Shown: positions 51,459 through 60,864, numbered from the stretch's first letter. The stretch is 64,000 bases of DNA from Microbacterium sp. cx-55 (GCF_021117345.1 NZ_CP088261.1:2790001-2854000), one strand, 5' to 3'. Notes: a model not told the origin generated them from the letters alone. Numbers and translations: made by a program.

Positions 51459-53102
51459 ATGAGCCGAGCTGGATCTCCCGCAGACGCGTCCGACCTCATC
51501 GATGTCGACGAGCTGATCTCCGCCTACTACGACCGCAAGCCCGACCCCTCGGTGCCCGCCCAGCGCGTGGCATTCGGCACGAGCGGCCACCGCGGCTCCA
51601 GCCTGTCGACGAGCTTCAACGAAGACCACATCCTCGCCACGACCCAGGCGATCGTGGATTACCGCAACGCGCAGGGCATCGCCGGTCCCCTGTTCCTCGG
51701 GCGCGACACGCACGGGCTGTCGCTGCCGGCGGAGCGGAGCGCGATCGAGGTGCTCGTCGCGAACGGCATTGATGTGCGCGTCGACGCCCGCGATTCGTGG
51801 GTGCCGACACCGGCGCTCAGCCACGCCATCCTGAACTACAACCGTGACCGCGACGCCGCCGACCCCGGCCGGAGCGACGGCATCGTCGTGACGCCGAGCC
51901 ACAACCCGCCTCGCGACGGCGGCTTCAAGTACAACCCGCCCCACGGCGGCCCCGCCGACACCGACGCGACGAGCTGGATCGCCGACCGGGCGAACGAGCT
52001 GATCGCGGGCGGCCTCGAGGGCGTCCGCCGCACGCCGCACGCCGACATCGACGCCGACGCGCTCGGTCAGTACGACTTCCGCGAGGCGTACGTCCGCGAT
52101 CTCGACTCGATCATCGACATCGCCGCGATCAAGAAGTCCGGCATCCGGATCGGCGCCGACCCGCTCGGTGGCGCCTCGGTCGAGTACTGGGGCCTCATCG
52201 CCGAGCACTACGGCATCGACCTCACGGTCGTGAACCCCGATGTCGACCCGACCTGGCGTTTCATGACGCTCGACTGGGACGAGAAGATCCGGATGGACCC
52301 GTCGTCGCCGAACGCGATGGCCTCGCTGGTCGCACGCCGTGACGAGTACGACATCCTCACCGGCAACGACGCGGATGCCGACCGGCACGGCATCGTCACC
52401 CCCGACGCCGGGCTCATGAACCCGAACCACTACCTCGCGGTCGCCATCGACTACCTGTTCTCGCACCGCGAGGGGTGGCCGGCGGATGCGGCAGTGGGCA
52501 AGACGCTCGTCTCGTCGATGATCATCGACCGCGTCGTCGAAGCGCTCGGCCGCCCGCTCTACGAGGTGCCGGTCGGCTTCAAGTGGTTCGTTCCCGGGCT
52601 GCTCGACGGGTCCGTGGCCTTCGGCGGCGAAGAGTCGGCCGGTGCGTCGTTCCTCCGCTTCGACGGCTCGGTGTGGACGACCGACAAGGACGGCATCCTG
52701 CTGTGCCTGCTCGCCGCCGAGATCCTCGCGGTCACCGGCAAGACGCCGTCGCAGCGGTACGCCGAGCTCGAGGACACCTACGGGGCATCCGTGTACCAGC
52801 GCGTCGACGCACCGGCGACTCCCGCGCAGAAGGCCGCACTCGGAAAGCTGTCGCCGGATGCGGTCACCGCGACCGAGCTCGCCGGCTCCGAGATCATCGC
52901 CAAGCTGTCGCACGCGCCGGGCAACGGCGCGCCGATCGGGGGCCTCAAGGTGGTCACGGCCGACGCGTGGTTCGCCGCGCGCCCCTCCGGCACGGAAGAC
53001 GTCTACAAGCTCTACGCCGAGTCGCTCCGCGGCGAGGGACACCTCCGCCAGGTGCAAGACGCGGCCCGCGCGGTCGTCACCGAGGCGCTCGGCGACGCCT
53101 GA
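51459..53102 (+). CDS. pgm: Phosphoglucomutase
   Basis: Alpha-D-phosphohexomutase interconverting glucose-1-phosphate and glucose-6-phosphate; 547 residues, matching the actinobacterial/E. coli Pgm length. The phosphoserine loop VVTPSHNPPRDGG has Ser147. Metal-binding loop is LTGNDADADRHG, the sugar loop VAFGGEESAG and the phosphate loop AARPSGTEDVYK. AFGTSGHRGSSLS opens the first domain. It supplies glucose-1-phosphate for glycogen and nucleotide sugars. No clear ribosome site precedes the ATG at 51459. It is divergent from the LuxR regulator and converges on the Gfo/Idh/MocA gene. Confidence 0.97.
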   Translation: MSRAGSPADASDLIDVDELISAYYDRKPDPSVPAQRVAFGTSGHRGSSLSTSFNEDHILATTQAIVDYRNAQGIAGPLFLGRDTHGLSLPAERSAIEVLVANGIDVRVDARDSWVPTPALSHAILNYNRDRDAADPGRSDGIVVTPSHNPPRDGGFKYNPPHGGPADTDATSWIADRANELIAGGLEGVRRTPHADIDADALGQYDFREAYVRDLDSIIDIAAIKKSGIRIGADPLGGASVEYWGLIAEHYGIDLTVVNPDVDPTWRFMTLDWDEKIRMDPSSPNAMASLVARRDEYDILTGNDADADRHGIVTPDAGLMNPNHYLAVAIDYLFSHREGWPADAAVGKTLVSSMIIDRVVEALGRPLYEVPVGFKWFVPGLLDGSVAFGGEESAGASFLRFDGSVWTTDKDGILLCLLAAEILAVTGKTPSQRYAELEDTYGASVYQRVDAPATPAQKAALGKLSPDAVTATELAGSEIIAKLSHAPGNGAPIGGLKVVTADAWFAARPSGTEDVYKLYAESLRGEGHLRQVQDAARAVVTEALGDA

Positions 53103-53192
53103 CCGCGCCGCGGGGGCTCGCGCTCGGGGGGCTCGCGCTTGCGGGGGGGCGCGCTGCGGGGGGGCTCGCTCTCTCGCGACTCCTCACCCCGG

Positions 53193-53251
53193 TTCACTTG
53201 CCTCACTTGCACGCTTTGGGCACCGAAAAGCGTGTATTCGGGGCAAGTGAA
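53193..53251. terminator. Bidirectional nested hairpin, pgm end
   Basis: Two nested inverted repeats (outer TTCACTTGCC 53193-53202 with GGCAAGTGAA 53242-53251; inner CACGCTTT 53210-53217 with AAAGCGTG 53227-53234) lie between convergent genes, as expected for a bidirectional terminator. The 53103-53190 stretch before it is a degenerate G-rich tract. Confidence 0.65.
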
Positions 53252-53276
53252 GCTCTCGGGGAGGCCCGGGCGGGGG

Positions 53277-54254
53277 TCAGGGGCGGAGGGACGCGCGCCA
53301 GTCCGCGAGCAAGCGGGCCGTCGCGACCGACTGCGCCCACGGCATCTGCGGGGCCTCACTGCGACCGTCGGCGATCGCGGCGGAGACCGCATCCGCTTCC
53401 GCCGCGAACGGATCGAGCGTCGACACCGTGACGATCTCGGCGCGCGATTCGGTCCGCACGCCGAAGGTGCGGCCCGACTCGAGCCGACTGCCCCAGAGGT
53501 CGCCGGAGGTGATCGTGCCCAGACCGCCCTCGAGCGTCACGATTTTCGGCAGATCCTCCACGATCGACGCCCGCAGGTCGGCGACGAAGGTGCCGGCCAC
53601 GACCCGCGCGCGAGCGGTCTCGTCGACCGCGCCGACGACACCATCCGCTTCGCCGATGTGCAACTCGTCGAGGTCGATCCCCGCCGCCGCGGCGACGGCC
53701 ACCACGAGCGACATCGGATAGCCGCCCACATCGAGGATCGCCCCACCCGCAACAGCCGGATCGAACAGCCGACCCTCGCGCGAGCCGGCCGCGAACCCGA
53801 ACGACGCGGCGAGCGCACGCATCCCGCCGATCCGCCGCGAACGGATGACGTCATCGAACGCGGCCGCGAAGGGACCGAAGCGGTACTTGTAGGCCTCGAC
53901 GAACGGGCGCCCGGTCGCCGCTGCGGCCGCGAGGACGCGCATGGTCTCGGAGAGCGACGGCGACACGGGCTTCTCGCAGAGCACGGCTTTGCCCGACTCG
54001 AGCGCGGCGACCGACAACTCCGCGTGCGTCGTGTGCACGGTCGCGATGTAGACCGCGTCGACGTCGTCGCGGGCGAGCACGTCGGCGTATGTTCCGGCGA
54101 CCGGAGCGCCGTATTCGTCGGCGAAGGCGCGCGCGCGGTCGGGATCGGTGCTGCCGACCGCCTGCAGCACCCCATGGGTGCTCCGCGGCAACGCGCGGGC
54201 GAAGAATCCGCCGATCTGCCCCGGCCCGAGGATGGCCCACCGTGTCCGCTGCAC
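53277..54254 (-). CDS. Gfo/Idh/MocA family oxidoreductase
   Basis: NAD(P)-dependent sugar or inositol dehydrogenase family protein of 325 residues. The Rossmann motif WAILGPGQIGGFFARAL is at about 5-21, and AVLCEKPVSPSLSE has the family EKP motif. AYKYRFGPFAAAF continues the first domain, and GGAILDVGGYPMSLVVAVA is the D-x-x-G-Y-P segment, where a His of the usual DxGxH motif is replaced by Tyr. That suggests reduced or altered catalysis or a different acid/base. The GTG at 54254 lacks strong ribosome-site support. It is monocistronic. Confidence 0.88.
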   Translation of the reverse strand: MQRTRWAILGPGQIGGFFARALPRSTHGVLQAVGSTDPDRARAFADEYGAPVAGTYADVLARDDVDAVYIATVHTTHAELSVAALESGKAVLCEKPVSPSLSETMRVLAAAAATGRPFVEAYKYRFGPFAAAFDDVIRSRRIGGMRALAASFGFAAGSREGRLFDPAVAGGAILDVGGYPMSLVVAVAAAAGIDLDELHIGEADGVVGAVDETARARVVAGTFVADLRASIVEDLPKIVTLEGGLGTITSGDLWGSRLESGRTFGVRTESRAEIVTVSTLDPFAAEADAVSAAIADGRSEAPQMPWAQSVATARLLADWRASLRP

Positions 54255-54277
54255 GCCCCGACCGTAGCAGCGTCCGC

Positions 54278-54348
54278 CCCGCTCGGCCCCACCCCTGTGC
54301 CCCCGCCCGCTCGGCCCCACGCTCGGCCCAACCCCCGTGCCCCCGCCC
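54278..54348. repeat. Degenerate C-rich repeats
   Basis: Two to three copies of a roughly 30-bp C-rich unit (GCTCGGCCC at 54281, 54309 and 54321, then GTGCCCCCGCCCG) fill the gap upstream of the dehydrogenase gene. No gene or promoter element was clear. Confidence 0.55.
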
Positions 54349-54369
54349 GCAACTCGCTAGGACGCCGAA

Positions 54370-54428
54370 ACGGGATCTTCGCGCCGAGACAGTGGGGTTA
54401 CCCCTCCGTCTCGGCGCGAAGATCCCGT
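54370..54428 (-). terminator. 21-bp inverted repeat after GH30
   Basis: A 21-bp perfect inverted repeat (54370-54390 with 54408-54428, starting ACGGGATCTTCGCGCCGAGA) with a loop that itself folds GGGG/CCCC begins about 29 bases after the GH30 stop. It is the probable terminator of that gene and shares its GAGAC-AGTGGGG core with the element at 38235. Confidence 0.75.
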
Positions 54429-54456
54429 CTCGCGGCCGATCTGGCCCGGGCGGCGG

Positions 54457-57400
54457 TTAGGCGCGGGAGCGGCGGATGCGGCGGCGGCGCGCGCCGACCG
54501 CGAACAGCAACCCACCGAGCAGCAGCACGCCGTAGGCGATCGGGATGATCGGACCGAGCTCGGCGCCGGTGACCGCCAGCGGAGATGCCGCGCGCACCTC
54601 CAGCGGAACCCAGCCGATCAAGGCACCGGACGCATCCGTCACCGCCAGACGGTGAGCGCCCACCGGCGTCTCCACCGGAACGCGCACCGAGATGTCACCC
54701 GACGACGAGACGGTCCGCGTCCCGAGCAGCGTCGGCGTCGAGAACAACCACGCACTCACCGACTCACCCGCCCGGCCCGCGCCCACCCCGACCGTGATCG
54801 ACGAACCGGCCGTGACCGCACCCGGAGCGGTGATCCCACCCTGCAGCGCGGGCGTCAGCGCCGATTCGAGCGGCGCAATCGCACCACTCGGCGTGCCGGG
54901 CCCACCACCCGGACCCCCGGGCGTACCGGGCCCACCCGGCGTACCCGGCGTACCCGGCGTCCCGGGACCACCCGGCGTGCCCGGCCCGCCCGGCTCGACC
55001 GGCGCGGTCTCGACGATCACCGGCGACGACGTTCCCTCGCCGGCGACGAAACCGGAGGCGGATGCGGTCGCCACCGCGCGCAGCTCGGCGCCCACGTCGG
55101 CCGTGGTCGCCGTGTACGTCGCTCCGGTCGCGCCGATCGCGCGGCCGTCGCGGGTCCACGTGTAGGCGACCTCCGCGTCGCTCGGGTCGGTGGTGACGCT
55201 GGCGGTCAGCACCTCTCCGACGCGGGGCGTGCCCGTGATCGTCACGTCGCCGAGGGTCACCTGACGCTCGATCGCGACCGCGTAGGTTCGCGTCGCGCCG
55301 TTCGGGGCGGTGACGTCCACACTGCCGGTGGCGGATGCATCCGACGGCTGCGCGATCTGCACGGTCGCGTCGGAGTCGACGGCGACCGCAGACAGCACCG
55401 GCCAGCCGGAACCCTGGGTGCGCACGGTGTACTGCTCGGTCGCCGGATCGAAGGCCGCGACGGCGGTGCCGCCGACCGACAGGCGCGCGAGGTCGGCGAT
55501 CCCGGCGGGCGCCGCGGCGAGGCCGAAGATCTCCACCTCGGAGACGATCATGTGCGTGTTCGGCCGCGCCTGCAGCACGACGCGCACGTCGTCAGCGGTG
55601 ACGCCGGCGAGCGGCACGTCGACGACCGGTGCACCCGTGTCGGGCAAGGGAACGGCCACGGACTCTCCGGCGACCCACTCGCCGCCGGCCGTGCGGTGCT
55701 CGACACGAAGACTCGCGGGCCAGGTCGCCCCGCCATCGCGGTAGAAGGACACGCGCACGTGCCCGACCTGCTCGGTGCCGGAGAGCGCGTAGGTCAACGT
55801 GTCCTGCGCGTTCTTCGTGCCCGAGCGCCAGTTCGACCAGCCCTTGTCGGTGGTGACCCCGTTCGTCGTGCGTTCGACGCCGTAGCTCGAGCTCTCGGTG
55901 AACGTGGCCGTCGCCCTGCTCTGCGGAGCCACGTTGCGCTCGCTGGGTTCGGTGACGATCACCGTGAGCCGGGCGGGCAACGTGTCGGTGCCTCGTCCCG
56001 CGGCGGTTCCCGTCACGACGACGGTGCCCGGCTGGGCGAGGTCCGCATCCGAGATCCCCGACCAGTCCCACTCGACCGGGGTGTCGTACGCGGTACCGCC
56101 CAGGCGCACCTCCGCGGGAACCGCGGTCGGCGCCGCCGCGCGCACCCGGTCGACCGCCGCGCCGGCGTAGGTCGTCAGCGATACGGGACGGGTCGCGGTG
56201 TACGCGCCCACCTCGACCGTCGCGAGCGCACCCTCGAAGCGGGCGCCGAACACGTCGGTACCCGATCCGGGCACCTCGACGGTTCCGGGCACCGACCAAT
56301 CGGCCCCCGACAGATCCCATTCGACGGCCGCGGTGCGCTCGACGCCCCCGCGGTAGCGGAGCGTTACGGTGCCGGGAAGCTCCGGAGCCTCACCGACCGC
56401 CGTGCTGGCGGTCACCGGAGCGACCCCCTGCACCGCCGTCGAGGCCGGCGTCCACCGCTGGTTCGCGCCGTTGTTCGAGGTCCACGTGCCGACGCTCGTG
56501 CCGTCCGCCGTGCCCTGCCCGTTCACATCGAGAACGCGCTCCGCGGCGACGCTGAGCAGCGAGTACGTGCGACCGTCCGCGGTCGACGGAATCCACTGCA
56601 GCGCGGGATCGGATGCGGCCGCCGCCGCATCCGCCGTCACCAGGGTCGTCCCGGTACCGGACACCGCGAGGAACCGGCCGTCACCCGCCTGCAACGCGAG
56701 GCGGTGCCGGTTCGTGCCCTCGCCGCCGAGCGACCGCACGGTCCACGTCTGCGCGGGCGCGGTGGTCGCGTCGGTCGCACTCGTCCGGATGCGGAGGCCG
56801 GCCGCATCCGCGGCGAGCGCCTTTCCGCTCTGCACACCGAGCAGCTGGAGGGTCGCCCCGTCCTCGAACGCGACCGCATCCGCGGAGACGCCCGACACAC
56901 CCGTGACCACGAAGGTCGTCACGGACTTCGCCGGAACCGTCAGGACGGCCGACCGGGATGCGGCGTCGATCGGCACCGCATCGCCCTCGACGAGCGCGTT
57001 GCCGGTGACGTCGCCGGCCGACGATTCGGTGGTCACCACGGGAGTGACGGTCGCGCCGGGAGCGATCTGCCCGAACTGCGAGAGGTCGAGCTCGACCGTG
57101 CGCGCAGACGCCTCACTGTTGACGTGAACGAGGGTGACGCCGTCGCCCTCGGCCGTGAGAGCCGCGGTCGTCTGCGCGTCGTTCGTCGGGATCAGGTGGT
57201 CGCCGGGCTCGATGTAGTGCGTGAAGTTGCGCACGGTGTTGAACTTCGCGTTCGTCAGCACCTGGCACGACGGGTCGGCGTCGCCATCCGCGATGCGCCG
57301 TTCCGAATCGCCCTCGGCGTTGCAGTCGAAGTCGATGAAGACGCTGCCCCAGTTGAGGTCTTCGACCTTCTCCATGTTGTAGAGATCTTCGACGGGCTGC

Positions 57401-58566
57401 CAGAACACCCATGCCGCCGGCTCGAGCTCGCGGAGGTCGTCGACGATGCGCGTGGCCATCCCGAGACCGTTCTCGATGTTCGTCTGGTTGAAGCCCGTGC
57501 CGTCCCAGTCGCCCTCGACCTCGCTCATCCACAGCGGCTTGTCGGATGCTTTCGCGATGTCGCGCGCGACCATCCGGTCGCCCGTGCCGTACGTGTGCAC
57601 GTTGAGCTGGTCGACCGCGTCCTTCGACTCGTCGCTCCAGCCGTTCCAGTTCTGCACGAAGATCGACGGGTTCGTCTCGTCCATCGCGGAGATGCTGACG
57701 TCGGTGGCCGTGCCGGGGGCGGCGAGGCGGTCGCGGAGCACCTGGATCATCTGGTCCTGGCGCGAGGGCCCGATGTGCGCGCCCTCCTGACGGCTCGCGC
57801 TCGTCGGCCAGGTCGCACCCGCAGGGATCCGTGTCTGCCAGTAATTCGTGTTGGGTTCGTTGAACGGATCGAGCGTGTCGAACTGGATGCCGTGATCCTT
57901 CTCGAGCTCCTCGACGACGTTCACGAGGTACCCGGCGAACGCCGCCATGTCTTCGGGCGCCAGCTGCTCGCTCGTGGCGTTGTTCACGCCGCCGGAGACG
58001 AATCCGCTCTGGGTGAGGAAGTACGGCGGCGAGTTGCTGAACGCCTCCCAGTGGGTGACCTTGTCTTTCAGCGCGTCGATCCACCAGCGCTGCGCCGCAT
58101 CCGCGTCGAGGTCGTAGCTCGCCGGGTCCTCCGCGTCCCACGCGGCCGCGTACCGGTCGCGGTCGGCGAACGTCGCAGAGATGTCGCCGTCCGCATCCGT
58201 CGCGTCGAGGTCGGGGTTCCACCATCCGGGCACCGCGCCACCCGGGCGCAGGTACGACGGCACATCGGTCGCGTTGCCGCCGCCGATGTTGTAGCGGGCA
58301 ATGTTGAGGTTCAGCCCCTCTTCACCGAAGACCGCGTCGAACAGCTTCTGGCGCACATCCGCCGGGTAGCCACCGGTCGCGTTCGCGAACCAGACCAGGC
58401 TCGTGCCCCACCCCTCGAAGGGATCCGACGCGTACGACGGATTCGGGGTGATGCGGACGGATGCGGCCGCGTGCGCAGCCTGCGGCGCGGCCGTCGTTCC
58501 CGCGACGAGCGCGCCGGCGCTGAGTGCGCCGACGCACAGTAGCGACAGGATTCGGGTGGACTTCAT
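54457..58566 (-). CDS. GH30 glycosidase, multi-domain, LAVTG wall anchor
   Basis: Secreted GH30 enzyme of 1369 residues, resembling actinobacterial endo-beta-1,6-galactanases. Signal peptide about 1-34. The barrel (about 45-460) starts FEGWGTSLVWFANATGGYPA. Acid/base Glu237 lies in DPFNEPNTNYW and nucleophile Glu349 in PLWMSEVEGDW. Next come a ricin-like beta-trefoil lectin domain (about 600-720, WTSNNGANQRW), two bacterial Ig-like domains, an F5/8 discoidin-like carbohydrate module (about 870-1010), a cadherin-like beta domain and an Ig-like domain. A Gly/Pro/Thr linker follows. The C terminus has LAVTG at about 1330, then a hydrophobic helix and RRRRIRRSRA, matching the class E sortase signal LAxTG. 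Two LacI operators lie upstream. Confidence 0.9.
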   Translation of the reverse strand: MKSTRILSLLCVGALSAGALVAGTTAAPQAAHAAASVRITPNPSYASDPFEGWGTSLVWFANATGGYPADVRQKLFDAVFGEEGLNLNIARYNIGGGNATDVPSYLRPGGAVPGWWNPDLDATDADGDISATFADRDRYAAAWDAEDPASYDLDADAAQRWWIDALKDKVTHWEAFSNSPPYFLTQSGFVSGGVNNATSEQLAPEDMAAFAGYLVNVVEELEKDHGIQFDTLDPFNEPNTNYWQTRIPAGATWPTSASRQEGAHIGPSRQDQMIQVLRDRLAAPGTATDVSISAMDETNPSIFVQNWNGWSDESKDAVDQLNVHTYGTGDRMVARDIAKASDKPLWMSEVEGDWDGTGFNQTNIENGLGMATRIVDDLRELEPAAWVFWQPVEDLYNMEKVEDLNWGSVFIDFDCNAEGDSERRIADGDADPSCQVLTNAKFNTVRNFTHYIEPGDHLIPTNDAQTTAALTAEGDGVTLVHVNSEASARTVELDLSQFGQIAPGATVTPVVTTESSAGDVTGNALVEGDAVPIDAASRSAVLTVPAKSVTTFVVTGVSGVSADAVAFEDGATLQLLGVQSGKALAADAAGLRIRTSATDATTAPAQTWTVRSLGGEGTNRHRLALQAGDGRFLAVSGTGTTLVTADAAAAASDPALQWIPSTADGRTYSLLSVAAERVLDVNGQGTADGTSVGTWTSNNGANQRWTPASTAVQGVAPVTASTAVGEAPELPGTVTLRYRGGVERTAAVEWDLSGADWSVPGTVEVPGSGTDVFGARFEGALATVEVGAYTATRPVSLTTYAGAAVDRVRAAAPTAVPAEVRLGGTAYDTPVEWDWSGISDADLAQPGTVVVTGTAAGRGTDTLPARLTVIVTEPSERNVAPQSRATATFTESSSYGVERTTNGVTTDKGWSNWRSGTKNAQDTLTYALSGTEQVGHVRVSFYRDGGATWPASLRVEHRTAGGEWVAGESVAVPLPDTGAPVVDVPLAGVTADDVRVVLQARPNTHMIVSEVEIFGLAAAPAGIADLARLSVGGTAVAAFDPATEQYTVRTQGSGWPVLSAVAVDSDATVQIAQPSDASATGSVDVTAPNGATRTYAVAIERQVTLGDVTITGTPRVGEVLTASVTTDPSDAEVAYTWTRDGRAIGATGATYTATTADVGAELRAVATASASGFVAGEGTSSPVIVETAPVEPGGPGTPGGPGTPGTPGTPGGPGTPGGPGGGPGTPSGAIAPLESALTPALQGGITAPGAVTAGSSITVGVGAGRAGESVSAWLFSTPTLLGTRTVSSSGDISVRVPVETPVGAHRLAVTDASGALIGWVPLEVRAASPLAVTGAELGPIIPIAYGVLLLGGLLFAVGARRRRIRRSRA

Positions 58567-58648
58567 CGTCGTTCCTTCCGGCCGCGGCGATGCGGCGTGG
58601 AGTGTGTGGCGGTGTGGTGCAGAGAGCGCCCGCGCAGAGCGGCACTCG

Positions 58649-58676
58649 TGTTGACGTAAACATGTTGACGTCAACA
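58649..58676. promoter_or_regulatory. Tandem LacI operators upstream of GH30
   Basis: Two abutting 14-bp sites: TGTTGACGTAAACA (58649-58662) and the perfect palindrome TGTTGACGTCAACA (58663-58676). Their core is the LacI-type central CpG dyad. The same motif recurs upstream of the LacI gene and the importer, so one repressor likely controls both. Confidence 0.8.
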
Positions 58677-58778
58677 CCGACCATAGGCGACACACAGTCC
58701 GCGCACAAGGTCTTTTCGCCCGCTCCCCGCGAGGGCGTGAGCCAGCGGCGGGTCAGGCGCGGAGGAGTGAGCGGCGGG

Positions 58779-59822
58779 TCAGGCGGGGGCGGCCGAACTG
58801 CCGCGGACCACGAGCTCGGTCGGGATCACCATCCGCTCGGTCGCCGCGCCCTCGCCGTCGATCTCGGCGAGGAGAGCCCGGATGGCGGCGGCACCGACGC
58901 GTCCGAAATGCTGGCGCACGGTCGTCAGCGGGGGCCAGAAGTTCGCCGCGTCGGCGGTGTCGTCGAACCCCACGACGCTGACCTCGCCCGGAACCGCGCG
59001 GCCCGCCTCGTGCAGCGCCCGGATCACACCCAGCGCCATCTGATCGTTCGCCACGAACACGGCGGTGATGTCGCGATCTTCGGCGATCCGCCGGCCGATC
59101 TCGTACCCGGAGTCCGCGGTCCAGTCCCCGACGGCCACCTCGGGCACGCGCACCCCGCGCGCCTCGAGCGTTTCGCGCCACGCCTCGCGGCGTCGCTCGG
59201 CGGCGTAGGACTCCAGCGGGCCCGACACGTGCCAGACCGTCTCGTGCCCGAGATCGAGCAGATGGCCCGTCGCGAGTCGCGCACCCTGCGCCTGATCGTT
59301 GTCGACGACCGGGTAGGCGTACGCCGCGTTCGAGTCGACGACGACCACGGGAAGTCCCGTCGGCAGCGCGAGCTCGGTCTCGCCCAGCCGGTGCGTCTCG
59401 ATCAGGATGACGACGCCGTCCACCGCGTGCTCGACCAGGCGCACGAAGGCCCCCGACACATCGGACTGCGTCGCGGACTCGACCGTGATGAGGGTCAGCG
59501 AGTAGCCCGCATCCGCCGCGACCGACGCGACGGCGTCGAGCGTGCGCGTGTTGCCGTAGCTCGAGAGCGAGAACATGATCACGCCGATGCTGCGGAAGCG
59601 TCCGGAGCGGAGCGCCCGCGCGGCGCTGTTGGGCCGGTAGCCGAGCCGGGCCATCGCTTCGAGCACGCGTTTGCGGGTGTCGGGGTCGACGTTCGCGCGG
59701 CCGTTCGCCACCCGCGACACGGTCTGGCCCGAGACTCCGGCCTCGGCGGCGACGTCGGCCATCGAGGTCTCGCGTCGTCGGGAGCGCGCCGCAGCGGTCA
59801 CGGATGCTGCGTCTTCGCCCAT
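58779..59822 (-). CDS. LacI-family transcriptional repressor
   Basis: LacI/GalR-type repressor of 347 residues. The HTH and hinge region cover about 20-75 (SMADVAAEAGVSGQTVSRVA, NVDPDTRKRVLEAM, YRPNSAARALRSGR). The sugar-binding core follows, with IGVIMFSLSSYGNTRTLDAV, GDWTADSGYEIGRRI, VFVANDQMALGVIRAL and VSVVGFDDTADAANFWPPLT. It binds an oligosaccharide or sugar effector in the cytosol and likely represses the divergent importer operon and the GH30 gene through the four 14-bp operators nearby. The effector is presumably a galactan- or arabinose-derived sugar; this is inference. Confidence 0.94.
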   Translation of the reverse strand: MGEDAASVTAAARSRRRETSMADVAAEAGVSGQTVSRVANGRANVDPDTRKRVLEAMARLGYRPNSAARALRSGRFRSIGVIMFSLSSYGNTRTLDAVASVAADAGYSLTLITVESATQSDVSGAFVRLVEHAVDGVVILIETHRLGETELALPTGLPVVVVDSNAAYAYPVVDNDQAQGARLATGHLLDLGHETVWHVSGPLESYAAERRREAWRETLEARGVRVPEVAVGDWTADSGYEIGRRIAEDRDITAVFVANDQMALGVIRALHEAGRAVPGEVSVVGFDDTADAANFWPPLTTVRQHFGRVGAAAIRALLAEIDGEGAATERMVIPTELVVRGSSAAPA

Positions 59823-59838
59823 GTCCGGATCCCCTCGA

Positions 59839-59885
59839 TGTTGACGTTGACATGTTATCCATACCGGTTTATGTTTACGTCAACA
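59839..59885. promoter_or_regulatory. LacI operators in LacI-importer intergenic region
   Basis: TGTTGACGTTGACA at 59839-59852 (two mismatches to the palindrome) and TGTTTACGTCAACA at 59872-59885, the exact reverse complement of the first GH30 site. They flank the divergent start region and probably mediate repression of the importer and autoregulation. Confidence 0.8.
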
Positions 59886-59943
59886 TCCTCCGCATCGGTC
59901 AGGAACGACCCGCGGAGCGGCATGACAGAAAAGGCTTCGGACG

Positions 59944-60864
59944 ATGACGACCACAGCAGCACCCCCACCCGCGGTGCGCACACCCCGACGGCGACGGCTC
60001 CGGATCGACGAGCGCGGCTGGCTGTTCGTGGCCCCGTTCGCGATCGTCTTCGCGCTCGTGTTCCTCGCCCCGCTCGCGTACTCGCTCTACCTGAGCCTGT
60101 TCCGCGAACAGATCGTCGGCGGCAACGCCTTCGTCGGGTTCGAGAACTACCTCACCGCGTTCAGCGACCCGAAGCTCTGGGACGGATTCCTGCGCGTTCT
60201 GCTCTTCCTGCTCATCCAGGTGCCGATCATGCTGGTGCTCGCCCTCGCCGCCGCGCTCGCGATCGATAGCGGCCGCCTCCTCGGCTCGGGCTTCAGCCGC
60301 ATCGTGATCTTCCTCCCGTACGCGGTGCCGGCCGTCGTGGCGGTGCTCATGTGGGGCTACATCTACGGCGATCGATTCGGTCTCGCCGGCAACATCAACG
60401 ACTTCCTCGGGGGCGAGTACCTCAAGCCCTTCCTGCCGGAATGGATGATGCTGTCGATCGGCAACATCGTCACGTGGCAGTTCATCGGCTACAACATGCT
60501 GATTTTCTACTCCTCGCTGAAGACCATCCCCGGCGACCTGTACGAGGCCGCGTCCCTCGACGGCGCGGGCGCCTGGCGCACGATCGTCTCGATCAAGCTC
60601 CCCGCGCTCCGCGGATCCATCGTGATCGCGACGATCTTCTCGATCATCGGCAGCTTCCAGCTCTTCAACGAGCCGAACATCCTGAAGCCGCTCGCCCCGA
60701 ACACGATCACCACGTTCTTCACGCCCAACATGTACGCGTACAACCTTTCGTTCGCGGGCCAGCAGTACAACTACGCCGCCACCGTCGCGATCATCATGGG
60801 CCTCATCACCGCGATCGTCGCCTACGTCGTGCAGCTGCGTGGATCCCGTCAGGAGATTCGATGA
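59944..60864 (+). CDS. Sugar ABC transporter permease (MalF-like)
   Basis: Membrane subunit of a sugar importer, 306 residues with six predicted helices after a basic tail (GWLFVAPFAIVFALVFLAPL first). The EAA loop is DLYEAASLDGAGAWRTIVSI. SLYLSLFREQIVGGNAFVGF and NILKPLAPNTITTFF are typical of the actinobacterial MalF-like group. It is the first gene of the LacI-controlled importer operon and overlaps the second permease (ATGA). No dedicated ATPase is encoded nearby, so a shared MsmK-type ATPase is expected. Confidence 0.94.
   Translation: MTTTAAPPPAVRTPRRRRLRIDERGWLFVAPFAIVFALVFLAPLAYSLYLSLFREQIVGGNAFVGFENYLTAFSDPKLWDGFLRVLLFLLIQVPIMLVLALAAALAIDSGRLLGSGFSRIVIFLPYAVPAVVAVLMWGYIYGDRFGLAGNINDFLGGEYLKPFLPEWMMLSIGNIVTWQFIGYNMLIFYSSLKTIPGDLYEAASLDGAGAWRTIVSIKLPALRGSIVIATIFSIIGSFQLFNEPNILKPLAPNTITTFFTPNMYAYNLSFAGQQYNYAATVAIIMGLITAIVAYVVQLRGSRQEIR

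Noticed and set aside
54652..58542. A 1296-codon open frame on the plus strand
   Set aside because: It is antisense to the GH30 gene, Arg/Gly/His-rich, without motifs, and explained by stop-poor GC-rich third positions.
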